Shown: piece after piece, positions 1 through 8,348 of the stretch | Layout of the letters: each line of letters begins with the position of its first letter | How positions within the stretch are numbered: position 1 is the first letter of the stretch | NCBI GenBank assembly: GCA_019358985.1 | Contig: JAHHIJ010000003.1 | Coordinates: 210,949-274,948, forward strand | From: Tolypothrix brevis GSE-NOS-MK-07-07A | GTDB lineage: Bacteria; Cyanobacteriota; Cyanobacteriia; Cyanobacteriales; Nostocaceae | Direction: 5' to 3' | Length of the DNA: 64,000 nt | Program-made: the position numbers and the translations under genes | Notes under the pieces: generated by a model | Told to the model about the DNA's origin: nothing | What the model saw: only the letters and a program-made list of their open reading frames with translations | Databases searched by the model: none

Positions 1-587
1 TATTTACCTTTACTGGTAATGGAGAAATTTTCAGTCGTTACGACAAAGCAAAGTTAGTTCCTATTGGCGAGTATGTTCCTTTTGAGGAAATTTTAGGTGG
101 TATTATTCAGCGGTTATCACCTTTAGATGAACACCAAGTTCCCGGTTCACCAAATCAAGTGTTTAACACACCTTTTGGTCGTGCTATTGTTGGTATTTGT
201 TACGAATCTGCTTTTTCTGAACAATTCCGCCGTCAAGCTGCCGCAGGTGGAGAATTTATACTTAGCCCTTCTAACGATGCTCATTATAGCGCTGCTATGC
301 CTGCTCAACACCATGCCCAAGATATCATGCGGGCAATTGAAACTGATAGATGGGGAGTGCGGGCAACTAATACGGGATATTCAGCTTTTGTTGATCCTCA
401 CGGCAGAACTTTGTGGATATCTGGACATAATACCTACGAAACTCATGGGGAAACAATTTATCGCCGACAAACGCAGACTTTTTATGTACGGTGGGGTGAT
501 TGGTTGACACCATTATTATTAGGATTAGCCGCGTTACTAAAAATTGTAAAGACGTTCCGCCGGAACGTCTCTACCACGGTTGCTTAA
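1..587 (+). CDS. lnt: Apolipoprotein N-acyltransferase (Lnt), 3' part
   Basis: The reading frame is open from base 3 to the stop at 585-587 and its start lies left of the window. Lnt moves an acyl chain from phospholipid to the N-terminal Cys of lipoproteins at the inner membrane. Visible are the nitrilase-fold motif YDKAKLVPIGEYVPF, whose KLVP lysine is the catalytic Lys, and GICYESAF with the catalytic Cys; the catalytic Glu would lie in the missing part. A C-terminal membrane segment (WLTPLLLGLAALLKIV) follows, as in the family. Oddity: the last residues, about VKTFRRNVSTTVA, are encoded by a palindromic repeat (546-574), so the natural C-terminus has been replaced or extended by repeat DNA. 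The family call is secure. Confidence 0.93.
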   Translation, partial: FTFTGNGEIFSRYDKAKLVPIGEYVPFEEILGGIIQRLSPLDEHQVPGSPNQVFNTPFGRAIVGICYESAFSEQFRRQAAAGGEFILSPSNDAHYSAAMPAQHHAQDIMRAIETDRWGVRATNTGYSAFVDPHGRTLWISGHNTYETHGETIYRRQTQTFYVRWGDWLTPLLLGLAALLKIVKTFRRNVSTTVA

Positions 588-740
588 TTGTAAAGACGTT
601 CCGATGGAACGTCTCTACCACGGTTGCTTAAATGATATTAATTATGCTCCCGTTGTATATCTGATTTCAGATATTTTTCAAATTATCTCACGTCCTTTAA
701 TCACACATATTGTAAAGACGTTCCGCCGGAACGTCTCTAC
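546..740. repeat. Three GTTCCGCCGGAAC-core palindromes after lnt
   Basis: Three 29-bp copies lie at 546-574, 590-618 and 712-740. Each has arms GTAAAGACG / CGTCTCTAC around a TTCCGCCGGAA core (second copy TTCCGATGGAA). Each copy is followed by [C/G]ACGGTTGCTTA, so the repeated unit is longer than the palindrome; the first two form a 44-bp tandem. The first copy overlaps the end of lnt. RNA from either strand could form a strong hairpin, but no U-tract follows, so calling these terminators would be speculation. Confidence 0.95.
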
Positions 741-819
741 GACGGTTGCTTAGATGTTACCATTTGAATGTAGTATCTTAGCAGCACAACTTCAAATTAC
801 CAAGCAAATTGGTAAAATT

Positions 820-1260
820 ATGCCAAGAAAAGAACAAGGATGGGTCACTTTTCAAACATCTGACGAGGAACGGAAAATTCTCGAAAAGTACTGTCAGGAT
901 TCTCAGCGCACTAAGACGGAGATTTTGCGAGAACTTGTGCGGGGTTTAAATACGCTTTCCTCTCCACCGGCAGAACAACTACCAACCAAGCAAAGACAGA
1001 AGAAAGATGCTGATACTCCACACATAGAAAATAGTCCTCAAAAGAAACCTTTAAAAGTTAGCTCTCGCAATATTATTAAAGGTGTGGTCAAAGAAGTTAT
1101 TCGCGGAGAAGTTAACAGTCAAGTGACGATAAAGGTAATTCACGAAGTTGAGTTAACATCGGTTATTACTACAGCATCAGCAGATGATTTAGAACTATAT
1201 GAGGGAACAGAAGCATATGCGTTGATTAAGTCCAGTGATATTGCGATCGCTAAGGATTGA
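820..1260 (+). CDS. Ribbon-helix-helix plus Mop (TOBE) domain protein
   Basis: 146 residues from ATG 820; an upstream in-frame ATG at 754 would add 22 residues read out of repeat-flanking DNA, so I prefer 820. Residues about 8-45 (WVTFQTSDEERKILEKYC..., then a helix ending ILRELVRGL) look like a CopG-type ribbon-helix-helix DNA-binding segment. A charged linker follows, then a C-terminal Mop/TOBE domain from about residue 77 (KVSSRNIIKGVVKEV ... VELTSVITTASADDL ... AYALIKSSDIAIA). Mop domains bind molybdate or tungstate in the molbindin and ModE families. By analogy this could be an oxyanion-responsive regulator, which is inference. It converges on another Mop gene at 1378-1587. Confidence 0.7.
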   Translation: MPRKEQGWVTFQTSDEERKILEKYCQDSQRTKTEILRELVRGLNTLSSPPAEQLPTKQRQKKDADTPHIENSPQKKPLKVSSRNIIKGVVKEVIRGEVNSQVTIKVIHEVELTSVITTASADDLELYEGTEAYALIKSSDIAIAKD

Positions 1261-1377
1261 AAAGTCGTTAATTTCTTTGAATTTTTAATAATTAATAATT
1301 TAAATATTGCCAGGAAAATAGAACTTTGTATTTCATCTATCAAGCGACTTGCAAACAACCTGCAAGTCGCTAAATAC

Positions 1378-1587
1378 CTATTCTACAGCTATCATTACAT
1401 CGGTTGATTTAATTACTACATAAGCTTCTTTGCCTTCTGCAAGCAAGAGCGTCTCTGCTGAATGTTTTGTAATTATTGCTGTTATTTCTACTCCAGGTGC
1501 TATTTCTAATACTACTTCAGTGTTAATAGAGCCTGGTTCAATTTTTGTTACAATACCTTTAATAGCATTACGTGCGCTAATTTTCAT
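1378..1587 (-). CDS. Single-domain molbindin (Mop/TOBE)
   Basis: 69 residues forming one complete Mop domain: KISARNAIKGIVTKIEPGSI ... VEITAIITKHSAETL ... EAYVVIKSTDVMIAVE. Proteins of this size in the molbindin family assemble into oligomers that bind molybdate or tungstate and act in storage or homeostasis. It reads toward the Mop domain of the 820-1260 gene and the two domains are clearly related, which suggests duplication with one copy gaining a DNA-binding head. No molybdate transporter or cofactor gene is visible nearby. The fold call is secure; ligand and role are inferred. Confidence 0.82.
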   Translation of the reverse strand: MKISARNAIKGIVTKIEPGSINTEVVLEIAPGVEITAIITKHSAETLLLAEGKEAYVVIKSTDVMIAVE

Positions 1588-1728
1588 CTTTATCTTACCC
1601 TAATTAAGTAAAATGTAACTTAGTAATCTTACCAAGAACTTTGATTTCATTGTTATGGTTGAAAAATAATTAATAATTGCAACAGTTAAATAAGTTTTGT
1701 GTCTGCTATTCTACTAGAGGTGAATTTT

Positions 1729-3462
1729 ATGTATGTTAGCGATCGCCTGAACAATCCAAATGACTTAAGTCCTAAGTTTGAAGGGTTTTTTTTGGAGATG
1801 GCAATGCCACGACAAAAGCAGAGAGTCCAGGAAATCGTCACCGAAGCATTTGGTTTAGATTGGAATGTCAAGCAAATTGGTGACAATCTGACTGAGTTTG
1901 AAGTCACCTTGAACAAAAAAGTTTTGTCAGTCAAAGATGCTTGGGATAAGTCTTATCATCTGCGTTCTCAACCAGGAGTTGTGGATGCACAGCCACTTTT
2001 CGCTGTTCCTTTAAGCGATGGCGAAGACTTCAATCAAGAGCCTGAAGTTGGGATGGAGCGCACAATAGATAATCTTAACACCGATGTTGAGTGGAGTCTC
2101 AAGCAGATGCGCGTATTTGAGGCATGGAAACGCTTTTTCCCTGATCCGAAACGACCACCAGGACATGGTGTTATTATCGGACTACCGGATACAGGTTATA
2201 CTGAACACCCGGAAATTATTGGCAATATACTTGTAAAAAAAGGCTACGATTTTCTCAAGAACGACAAAGACGCTAAAGACGAACTCGAAGCACCCTCAAC
2301 TGTATTGCTACCCGCTCCAAGTCACGGTACATACACATCCAGTTTAATGAGTAGTCCTAGAGGAGCGCAAGGCAATTACCCAAGCGGAAAAGGAATGACG
2401 GGAGTAGCTCCCGGCGCGAAAATAATACCTTTACGAGTATGTTATTCAGTTATACTGTTGAGCGTACTTAATCTAGCTAAAGCGATCGAATATGCAGCAG
2501 ATAATGGTGCTCATGTCCTCTCAATTAGCTTAGGCTGTGGTTTGTTCAACAAACGGCTGCGAAGTGCGATCGCTTATGCTCAAAAACGAGGTTTAATTAT
2601 AGTAGCAGCAGCTGGTAACTTTGTTCCTTACGTAGTTTGGCCCGCTGCCTATGAGGAAGTGATTGCTGTTACTGGCTGCGATGCACAAAGTAATATATGG
2701 AAGGGTTCAGCACGGGGACAACAAGTTGATGTCACGGCTCCTTGTGATGGAGTTTGGTGTGCAAAAACTAAAAAGAAAAATGGTAAGATTGAATATGACG
2801 TTGAACCAGGTACTGGCACTTCTTTGTGTACTCCCCAAGTTGCGGGTATAGCGGCTTTATGGTTGTCATATCATGGAAGAGATCAACTCATCCAACGCTA
2901 TGGAGCCGAAAAAATTCCTTTTATCTTTAATCAAATTTTGCGCGATAGTTGCGAAAAATTTCCGACATGGCAGCCGAATAAATTTGGTGCGGGAATTGTC
3001 AATGCAGAGAAAGTCCTTGCTGCACCATTACCTGATAATGTGACTCGTTCAATTATTGCACCAGCGCAAGCGTTACAACAACATCCAGCTATAGACAACG
3101 GAAGACTCAATACTTTCACGCATCTGTTTGAAAAGCAACTATTTGACAGTCAAGAAAAAGCTAATTTTAAAGTCGTTGAAGATAACAAGAAACTGCAAGC
3201 ATCTCTTGCGGAACTGTTGCAAACAACAGAAACTCAATTACCGCAACGATTGAAAGAGGTGGGACAAGAGTTAGCTTTTTATTTTGCCACAAAAAAGGAA
3301 CTTTATCAGCAATTAGCTGAAACTCTAAAGAGCGAAAAATCCGATCCGAATCAGTTGAAAACAAGAACTTTAACTGAGTCATCAAAACCAAAGAATTTGG
3401 ATTCGGTGCGCGAGACATTGTTGCAGAATGTGTCTGATGTTTTGAAGGCAAAATTGGGATGA
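1729..3462 (+). CDS. S8 family (subtilisin-like) serine peptidase
   Basis: 577 residues. ATG 1729 is chosen because AGAGG lies 8 bases upstream; a GTG at 1699 would extend it. The catalytic triad is readable: Asp154 in IIGLPDTGYTEHPEI, His199 in SHGTYTSSLMSS and Ser365 in GTGTSLCTPQVAGIAALW, with the oxyanion Asn in AAAGN. About 150 residues precede the catalytic domain and could be a propeptide-like region. No signal peptide is visible, so an intracellular location is likely. The C-terminal 140 residues are charged and helical (ELLQTTETQLPQRLKEVGQEL...) and may form a coil or interaction region. It stands alone, with no partner or inhibitor gene beside it. The substrate is unknown. Confidence 0.88.
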   Translation: MYVSDRLNNPNDLSPKFEGFFLEMAMPRQKQRVQEIVTEAFGLDWNVKQIGDNLTEFEVTLNKKVLSVKDAWDKSYHLRSQPGVVDAQPLFAVPLSDGEDFNQEPEVGMERTIDNLNTDVEWSLKQMRVFEAWKRFFPDPKRPPGHGVIIGLPDTGYTEHPEIIGNILVKKGYDFLKNDKDAKDELEAPSTVLLPAPSHGTYTSSLMSSPRGAQGNYPSGKGMTGVAPGAKIIPLRVCYSVILLSVLNLAKAIEYAADNGAHVLSISLGCGLFNKRLRSAIAYAQKRGLIIVAAAGNFVPYVVWPAAYEEVIAVTGCDAQSNIWKGSARGQQVDVTAPCDGVWCAKTKKKNGKIEYDVEPGTGTSLCTPQVAGIAALWLSYHGRDQLIQRYGAEKIPFIFNQILRDSCEKFPTWQPNKFGAGIVNAEKVLAAPLPDNVTRSIIAPAQALQQHPAIDNGRLNTFTHLFEKQLFDSQEKANFKVVEDNKKLQASLAELLQTTETQLPQRLKEVGQELAFYFATKKELYQQLAETLKSEKSDPNQLKTRTLTESSKPKNLDSVRETLLQNVSDVLKAKLG

Positions 3463-3891
3463 CATATTATATCATGTTTGGTAAATCACACATATTGTAG
3501 AGACGTAGCATTGCTACGTCTCTACGAGGGTTAATGAAATTAAGGTTATGTAAAAATTTGCATTCTTCTGAGAAGTTACTACAAAATTTGAGCGATCGCA
3601 TGACAATAGGAAATATTCCTATATAATAAATAAATGTCCGAAAAAGGCAGCTAAATTACCTTGAAAGCCACAAATGAAAGAATTTCTTAAACAATGCTGC
3701 CAGATATCCGACCGTCAGACGTGCGATTCCTAAAATAGGCAAATGAATTAAGATAAATTGTGGCAGGTTTTCTCTACCTACGCTATTGATATAAAAAGTT
3801 GTTACGAGAATAGCTACCCCTTACGGCATTTGGCATCGGGAAAGTTATTCTCGTATATTTTGATAAACACGCTCAAGTTATTAAGTCGGTT
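3463..3891. other. Intergenic region with one palindrome
   Basis: This 429-base gap holds one GTAGAGACG-arm palindrome (TAGCATTGCTA core) at 3497-3525 and a possible hairpin pairing ACGAGAATA (about 3802-3812) with TATTCTCGT (about 3845-3855). I see no convincing gene; the longest ATG-initiated reading here gives only about 15 residues. Confidence 0.6.
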
Positions 3892-4299
3892 GTGCAATCC
3901 CAAAAAGGCGAAAAAATAGACTTTAACAACGAATATCCGTGTCCCTGTCGTCGTCGGGGACGCTTGATTCCGATTACCTTAACGGATGCCTTTGGGTGCG
4001 ATCGCTGTCAGCAAATCTTTGTAGTGCAAGATAATGGTATTGTGCTAGAGCAACTTTCTACTACCTATCCCTACAAGCGAGCTTGGCGCTGGACAGGTTC
4101 TAGTTGGCATGTTGTGCATCCTCGGTTTGGAGAAAGTTATCTGCCGATAGCGCTAAGTATCATTTTCGTGCTAGTGATTATATGGCTGCCATTAGCACTA
4201 CGATTAGCAAATGGTTCCAGCATAATTGCTTGGGCAATGGTGGCGGTGATTTTGGCTATCTTACCCGCACTAATGGTCTGGCTAACCTACAGACGTTAA
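3892..4299 (+). CDS. Small membrane protein with N-terminal Cys cluster
   Basis: 135 residues starting at GTG 3892. The N-terminal half has CPCRRRG and, further on, CDRC (CxC...CxxC), which suggests a small zinc-ribbon-like knuckle. The C-terminal half has two hydrophobic segments (PIALSIIFVLVIIWLPLAL and IIAWAMVAVILAILPALMVWL). The stop is two bases before the ATG of the ProA-like gene, so the two are almost certainly co-transcribed and may be translationally coupled. I do not recognise a named family. Zinc binding and any role near ProA are inference. Confidence 0.72.
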   Translation: MQSQKGEKIDFNNEYPCPCRRRGRLIPITLTDAFGCDRCQQIFVVQDNGIVLEQLSTTYPYKRAWRWTGSSWHVVHPRFGESYLPIALSIIFVLVIIWLPLALRLANGSSIIAWAMVAVILAILPALMVWLTYRR

Positions 4300-4301
4300 C
4301 A

Positions 4302-5570
4302 ATGGTGACAGTTGATGTTTTTGACGATCGCCCCGAACCTATGAAAAGCGCCCTTCGCGCTTATCTAGCTTCCCTGAAATTAGGCACCACCAGAGGAGCA
4401 GATCGCAGTCGCGCTGTGTTGGCGATGGCACAGGCACTCAGCCGCTCCTTTGATGACATTCTAGAGGCAAATACCTTGGATCTAGAAGCAAGTCGGGAAA
4501 TGGCGGTGCCTGAGTTGATTTTGGACTGGCTGAAGCTAACTCCAAAACGCTTAGAAACGACAGTGGAGATTTTGCAAAGGTTGGGGGAATTACCAGATCC
4601 GCTGCGACGGGTAAGAAACGCCGACTATCAACTAGAAGACTCGCAAACTTACTCGCAGTTAATGCCTTTGGGAGTGATTGCATTTATTTATGAGGCATTT
4701 CCGGATTTGGGAGCCATCGCAGCGGGTTTATGCATCAAAACAGGCAATAGTATCATTCTCAAAGGGGGGACTGAAGCAAGCAATTCTAACGCGGCGATCG
4801 CAAACGCTTTACAAAGTGCGATCGCCGAAGTTGGTTTACCGTCAGGCTGTTTAGAATTAGTCAGCGCCGAACATGGGGTTTCAATTCGGGATTTAGTCAG
4901 TCAAGACCAATACCTCAATTTAGTCATTCCCTACGGACGTTCTAGCTTGGTACAACAAGTGGTGCGACAGTCAACCGTTCCTGTGTTAAAATCAGGAATG
5001 GGCAACTGTTACCTTTACTGGTCTTTGAATGGTAGTTTGGAAATGGTGCGTGGAGTCATTTTAGACAGCTATCAAAGCGAACCGGACCCCGTAAACGCCA
5101 TAGAAAAGGTATTAATTCATCGCCAAGCTTTACCGTCATCTTTAGCAGTTTTGTGGAACAGCTTGAAAGAAAAAGGCTTTGAAATTAAAGCAGATGCCGA
5201 ACTAGTAGAAGCCTTTCCGCAATTGCAGCTAGCTAAAGATAGCGAGTGGGGAAGTGCTTATTTAACGAAGACAGTGGCATTTAAATTGGTGGATAGCTTA
5301 GAAGTAGCGATCGCCTGGATTAATCAATACAGCAGCGGTCACGCTGACTGCATTGTTACCGAATCATATCAGGAAAGTCGGCAATTTGCTTTAGGAGTCA
5401 ACAGCGCTTCTACCTACATTAACGCTTCCCCGCGCTTTTCTCGCAACCCCTCCCGGGGAGATTCGGTATTTTTAGGAATGTCTAATCAAAAAGGTCATCG
5501 ACGCGGTTTAATTAGTTTAGAAACTTTGACGACTGTTAAACATATTGTGCAGGGAAATGGACGATTTTAA
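4302..5570 (+). CDS. ProA-like glutamate-5-semialdehyde dehydrogenase homologue lacking catalytic Cys
   Basis: 422 residues, close to the usual ProA length; ATG 4302 gives the N-terminus MVTVDVFDDRPEPMKSALRA. ProA reduces gamma-glutamyl phosphate to glutamate-5-semialdehyde in proline synthesis. Family motifs are present: GVIAFIYEAFPDLGAIAAGLCIKTGN, VPVLKSGMGNCYLYW, NAIEKVLIH and GLISLETLTTVKHIVQG. The active-site segment that usually reads P-S-x-C-N is here EPDPVNAIEKVL, with Val where the nucleophilic Cys belongs. ProA activity is therefore doubtful, and this is best read as a paralogue of altered or regulatory function, with a catalytic ProA probably elsewhere in the genome. A palindromic repeat starts 6 bases after the stop. 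Confidence 0.8.
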   Translation: MVTVDVFDDRPEPMKSALRAYLASLKLGTTRGADRSRAVLAMAQALSRSFDDILEANTLDLEASREMAVPELILDWLKLTPKRLETTVEILQRLGELPDPLRRVRNADYQLEDSQTYSQLMPLGVIAFIYEAFPDLGAIAAGLCIKTGNSIILKGGTEASNSNAAIANALQSAIAEVGLPSGCLELVSAEHGVSIRDLVSQDQYLNLVIPYGRSSLVQQVVRQSTVPVLKSGMGNCYLYWSLNGSLEMVRGVILDSYQSEPDPVNAIEKVLIHRQALPSSLAVLWNSLKEKGFEIKADAELVEAFPQLQLAKDSEWGSAYLTKTVAFKLVDSLEVAIAWINQYSSGHADCIVTESYQESRQFALGVNSASTYINASPRFSRNPSRGDSVFLGMSNQKGHRRGLISLETLTTVKHIVQGNGRF

Positions 5571-5575
5571 AATTC

Positions 5576-5604
5576 GTAAAGACGTTCCGCCGGAACGTCT
5601 CTAC
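5576..5604. repeat. GTTCCGCCGGAAC-core palindrome
   Basis: A 29-bp copy with arms GTAAAGACG / CGTCTCTAC, placed just after the ProA-like gene and before the convergent Uma2 gene. Confidence 0.95.
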
Positions 5605-5647
5605 AATATGTATAATTGGCTTTTATCCTAATAAGTTAAAAGTAAAT

Positions 5648-6280
5648 TCACAAAGCCGCATCAAAAATTTGCTGTGCGGTAAGGTTCAGTTGAGGAAAGG
5701 TTGGAGAAACGACTGGTGTATTCCCCCGAAACAATGTTCTTACATATTCCTCATCCACAAGTTCGCATACAAAAAGAGCAGATTGTTTGGGATTGCCGAG
5801 AAAATCACGTCCGCCCAACGCCGCATAGTCAGCTATCCAATATTCGGGAATGCCCATCTCTTCTCTTCGAGACGCTACGCGAACATAATCGGCAAATTTT
5901 TTGTGGTAGTCATCGCGCCAGTTTGTTGACACAACTTCAATTAACAAAGGGATTGACGCTCCTTGAGTAACAGTTGACTCTTTTTCCCATAGCGGTTCAT
6001 TGTGGAGATTATCAGAATTTACCAACAGAATATCTGGGAAGTACCCCGAATCTCTTTGAGGAGGTTTAACTAATGCAGTTTTGGGAAGTAAATAGGGAAT
6101 TCCCATACTTCTAACTTGCACAGCTAGCTCTAACGTTAAAAAACTTGTGACCTTCTCGTGCTTCCCCGTTGGCTGCGACATTTCAACAATCACTCCATCA
6201 TGTAGCTCGTAGCGCTTACCGTCGGGGAGCCACTCGATAAATTCTTCATAGGTTACAAGCTTAAATAAGGTTTGGGTCAT
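5648..6280 (-). CDS. Uma2 family (DUF820) PD-(D/E)XK endonuclease-like protein
   Basis: 210 residues. The start is placed at ATG 6280 (MTQTLFKLVTYEEFIEWLPDG) because GGAGG lies about 9 bases upstream; a longer frame adds 20 poorly composed residues. Uma2 hallmarks are YELHDGVIVEM near the N-terminus, the nuclease-core pair FPDILLV and LLIEVVSTNW, and PEYWIADY. Uma2 proteins are greatly expanded in cyanobacteria and have a restriction-endonuclease fold; a DNase or mobile-element role is assumed but unproven. It follows the next Uma2 gene by about 20 bases on the same strand. Confidence 0.85.
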   Translation of the reverse strand: MTQTLFKLVTYEEFIEWLPDGKRYELHDGVIVEMSQPTGKHEKVTSFLTLELAVQVRSMGIPYLLPKTALVKPPQRDSGYFPDILLVNSDNLHNEPLWEKESTVTQGASIPLLIEVVSTNWRDDYHKKFADYVRVASRREEMGIPEYWIADYAALGGRDFLGNPKQSALFVCELVDEEYVRTLFRGNTPVVSPTFPQLNLTAQQIFDAAL

Positions 6281-6302
6281 ACCAACGCCTCCACATATAA
6301 AT

Positions 6303-6857
6303 CTACTCAAACACAGGTGGCCATAATTCAGAAATTGCAACTTCCCAGCCAGGAAATAACTCAGTAATAGTTAACTTATCCTCACCTGTCAAAACTTCAA
6401 TATCACCATTAGGACGATAAACACTTACTGTTAACTCATCCGGATTAATTAATATTCCTATCCTGGCGCCTAATTCTAAAAATAACTTGACTTTATCTTC
6501 TAATTTAGAAATTCTATCTGTTTTCGATTTTATCTCTACAACCAAATCAGGTACTAACTGACCAAAATCTCTAACAGTGCGTTTTAGTCTTTGCGCTGCC
6601 ACAAAAGACACATCGGGAGCGCGTAAATCACTATTTGGCATAATAAACCCACCACTTGAGTCAAATATCCGCCCAATTTTACGAGGATTAACCCATAGTT
6701 TTAGTAAAAATATTAACTGAGCGCCGATTTCACTAGATTCGATGTCTGATGGACCCATAACTAGAAGATTTCCTTCTTGCAGTTCTATTTGGTAGTCCTG
6801 TTCATCCTCTTGTAGCTTTTGTTGTAGTCTTTCTACATCTTCAATAGTGAGACTCAT
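6303..6857 (-). CDS. Uma2 family (DUF820) PD-(D/E)XK endonuclease-like protein
   Basis: 184 residues, beginning MSLTIEDVERLQQKLQEDEQ. Motifs are YQIELQEGNLLVMGPS, RAPDVSFVAAQRL and PDLVVEIKSKTDRISKLEDKV, where the D...ExK triad of the nuclease core is intact, followed by LINPDELTVSVYRPNG. It is first in a two-gene run with the second Uma2 gene but belongs to a different subgroup, so this is not a recent tandem copy. Confidence 0.87.
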   Translation of the reverse strand: MSLTIEDVERLQQKLQEDEQDYQIELQEGNLLVMGPSDIESSEIGAQLIFLLKLWVNPRKIGRIFDSSGGFIMPNSDLRAPDVSFVAAQRLKRTVRDFGQLVPDLVVEIKSKTDRISKLEDKVKLFLELGARIGILINPDELTVSVYRPNGDIEVLTGEDKLTITELFPGWEVAISELWPPVFE

Positions 6858-6910
6858 ACAATTTTTTATATATAGTTGACGTTACAGTCATCTTAACCTT
6901 GTTCATAAAT

Positions 6911-7001
6911 AGGACTTACGCACTTGTTACGAGAAAACAAGACTTTGAGATTGCTTCCTTGCGTCGCAATGACGGAAATACGTAGTTCGTGCGTAAGTCC
7001 T
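6911..7001. mobile_element. MITE-like element with AGGACTTACGCAC terminal repeats
   Basis: A 91-bp stretch bounded by perfect 13-bp inverted repeats AGGACTTACGCAC (6911-6923) and GTGCGTAAGTCCT (6989-7001), with no coding capacity. A second element with the same ends but a different interior is at 55102-55212. This is the layout of a non-autonomous transposable element. Confidence 0.78.
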
Positions 7002-7029
7002 GATAAAATTCAAAATCATACCTACCGTC

Positions 7030-7058
7030 GTAGAGACGTTCCGGCGGAACGTCTCTAC
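7030..7058. repeat. Palindrome, GTTCCGGCGGAAC core
   Basis: A 29-bp copy with GTAGAGACG / CGTCTCTAC arms, 18 bases beyond the end of desB. Confidence 0.95.
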
Positions 7059-7076
7059 TATGATATTAGGGGTAAT

Positions 7077-8144
7077 TTACTTCTTATTAGAAGTGTAGTA
7101 AACCTTATCTCCAGTATCTGGGACAAAATGACAACTAATAGATGAACGCCATAATGAAACCCAAATTGGCTCTTCAGTTTTGCGGTAGTAGTGACCCAAA
7201 ATTGGTTTAATAGCCTCAGTAGCTTTTTTCAAATTGTAGTGAGGCATATTCAAGAAAATGTGGTGAGCTACATGAGTACCGATATCATGATGGATATGGT
7301 TAATAAAACCATAATCGCGGTCAACGGTAGAAATAGCACCTTTCAAAAAAGTCCAATTTTCCCCACGATACCAAGGAATATCAGCTTCGGTGTGGTGCAA
7401 AAATGTCACCAAATCGAGCCACATAATAAACACAAGATAGGGTACGGCATAGTATTTTAACAACCACATCCAACCCCATTGGTAAGTTCCTAAAGCGAGT
7501 AAACTCACCATACAAATTAACCAGATACTGCTGGCAATGACATCCCATTTTTCTGAAGGTTTAAAAAGTGGGCTGTTGGGGTGAAAATGGGAGCCTTCTT
7601 TATTAGGACTCCGCTTAAATAAATACACCGGATAAGCCAATAAAAATACATAATATCGACCTATTTTTTGCAACCAATCCATTTCGTTGTAGTCCGATTG
7701 ACTCACAGGATACCAGCTTTCATCATTTTCCAGACTGCCAGTATTTAAGTGGTGAGTTCTATGACTAATTCTCCAACCATGATAAGGAACAAGTATCGGT
7801 GTGTGCGAAAGATGACCAATCAAATCATTCAACCATTTCTTCTTAGAAAAAGATTGGTGTCCGCAGTCGTGTCCAACTACAAACAAAGCCCAAAACATCG
7901 TTCCTTGCATTACCCAAAAAATCGGAAAGAAATACCAAGAATCGAGGTAATGAGCTACTGCATAAAGTAGACCAATAATCAAGATGTCTTGAAAAAAATA
8001 ATATAGTGATTTGCCAACATTAGGCTGAAAACATTCAGCGGGTATTGCAGCTTTCAAATCACCAAGGGTAAAAGGCAGGTTGGTTGTATCCTCTAATGAT
8101 TCTGAGTTCTGAGGATTATCTAATTTAATGGTATCTAATTGCAC
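7077..8144 (-). CDS. desB: Acyl-lipid omega-3 (delta-15) fatty acid desaturase DesB
   Basis: 355 residues. DesB introduces the omega-3 double bond into lipid-bound fatty acids in thylakoid and plasma membranes, using ferredoxin and oxygen. The three histidine boxes are HDCGHQSF, HRTHH and, near the end, HVAHH (THVAHHIFLNMPHYNL), and hydrophobic segments fall between them. The phrase GFINHIHHDIGTHVAHH is characteristic of omega-3 rather than delta-12 enzymes. It lies downstream of desA and desC on the same strand, with 204 bases of AT-rich DNA before it, so it probably has its own promoter; desB is typically cold-induced. Confidence 0.92.
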   Translation of the reverse strand: MQLDTIKLDNPQNSESLEDTTNLPFTLGDLKAAIPAECFQPNVGKSLYYFFQDILIIGLLYAVAHYLDSWYFFPIFWVMQGTMFWALFVVGHDCGHQSFSKKKWLNDLIGHLSHTPILVPYHGWRISHRTHHLNTGSLENDESWYPVSQSDYNEMDWLQKIGRYYVFLLAYPVYLFKRSPNKEGSHFHPNSPLFKPSEKWDVIASSIWLICMVSLLALGTYQWGWMWLLKYYAVPYLVFIMWLDLVTFLHHTEADIPWYRGENWTFLKGAISTVDRDYGFINHIHHDIGTHVAHHIFLNMPHYNLKKATEAIKPILGHYYRKTEEPIWVSLWRSSISCHFVPDTGDKVYYTSNKK

Positions 8145-8348
8145 TTGATTCTGTTGTAGGAAATGAACCGGACATTTTTTGACGCATGAAATTTAACCTC
8201 TGCAACGCATTGTTTGAGGTATGTTTCAGGTTTTGTTTGCAGTAAGAATTCATCTGGCAATATTTTTAACACTTTGCGTGTATGGATGATTGCCAGAATC
8301 TATTTGAAAGCATGAAAATCTAAACTTATTTCACACTTTAAGCTTTTT

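Noticed and set aside
754..819. Extended start for the RHH-Mop protein
   Set aside because: The extra 22 residues begin in repeat-flanking DNA and lack a ribosome site; ATG 820 fits the domain start.
4104..4301. Extended ProA-like start
   Set aside because: The extension overlaps the upstream membrane-protein gene in another frame and has no ProA similarity; ATG 4302 gives the usual length.
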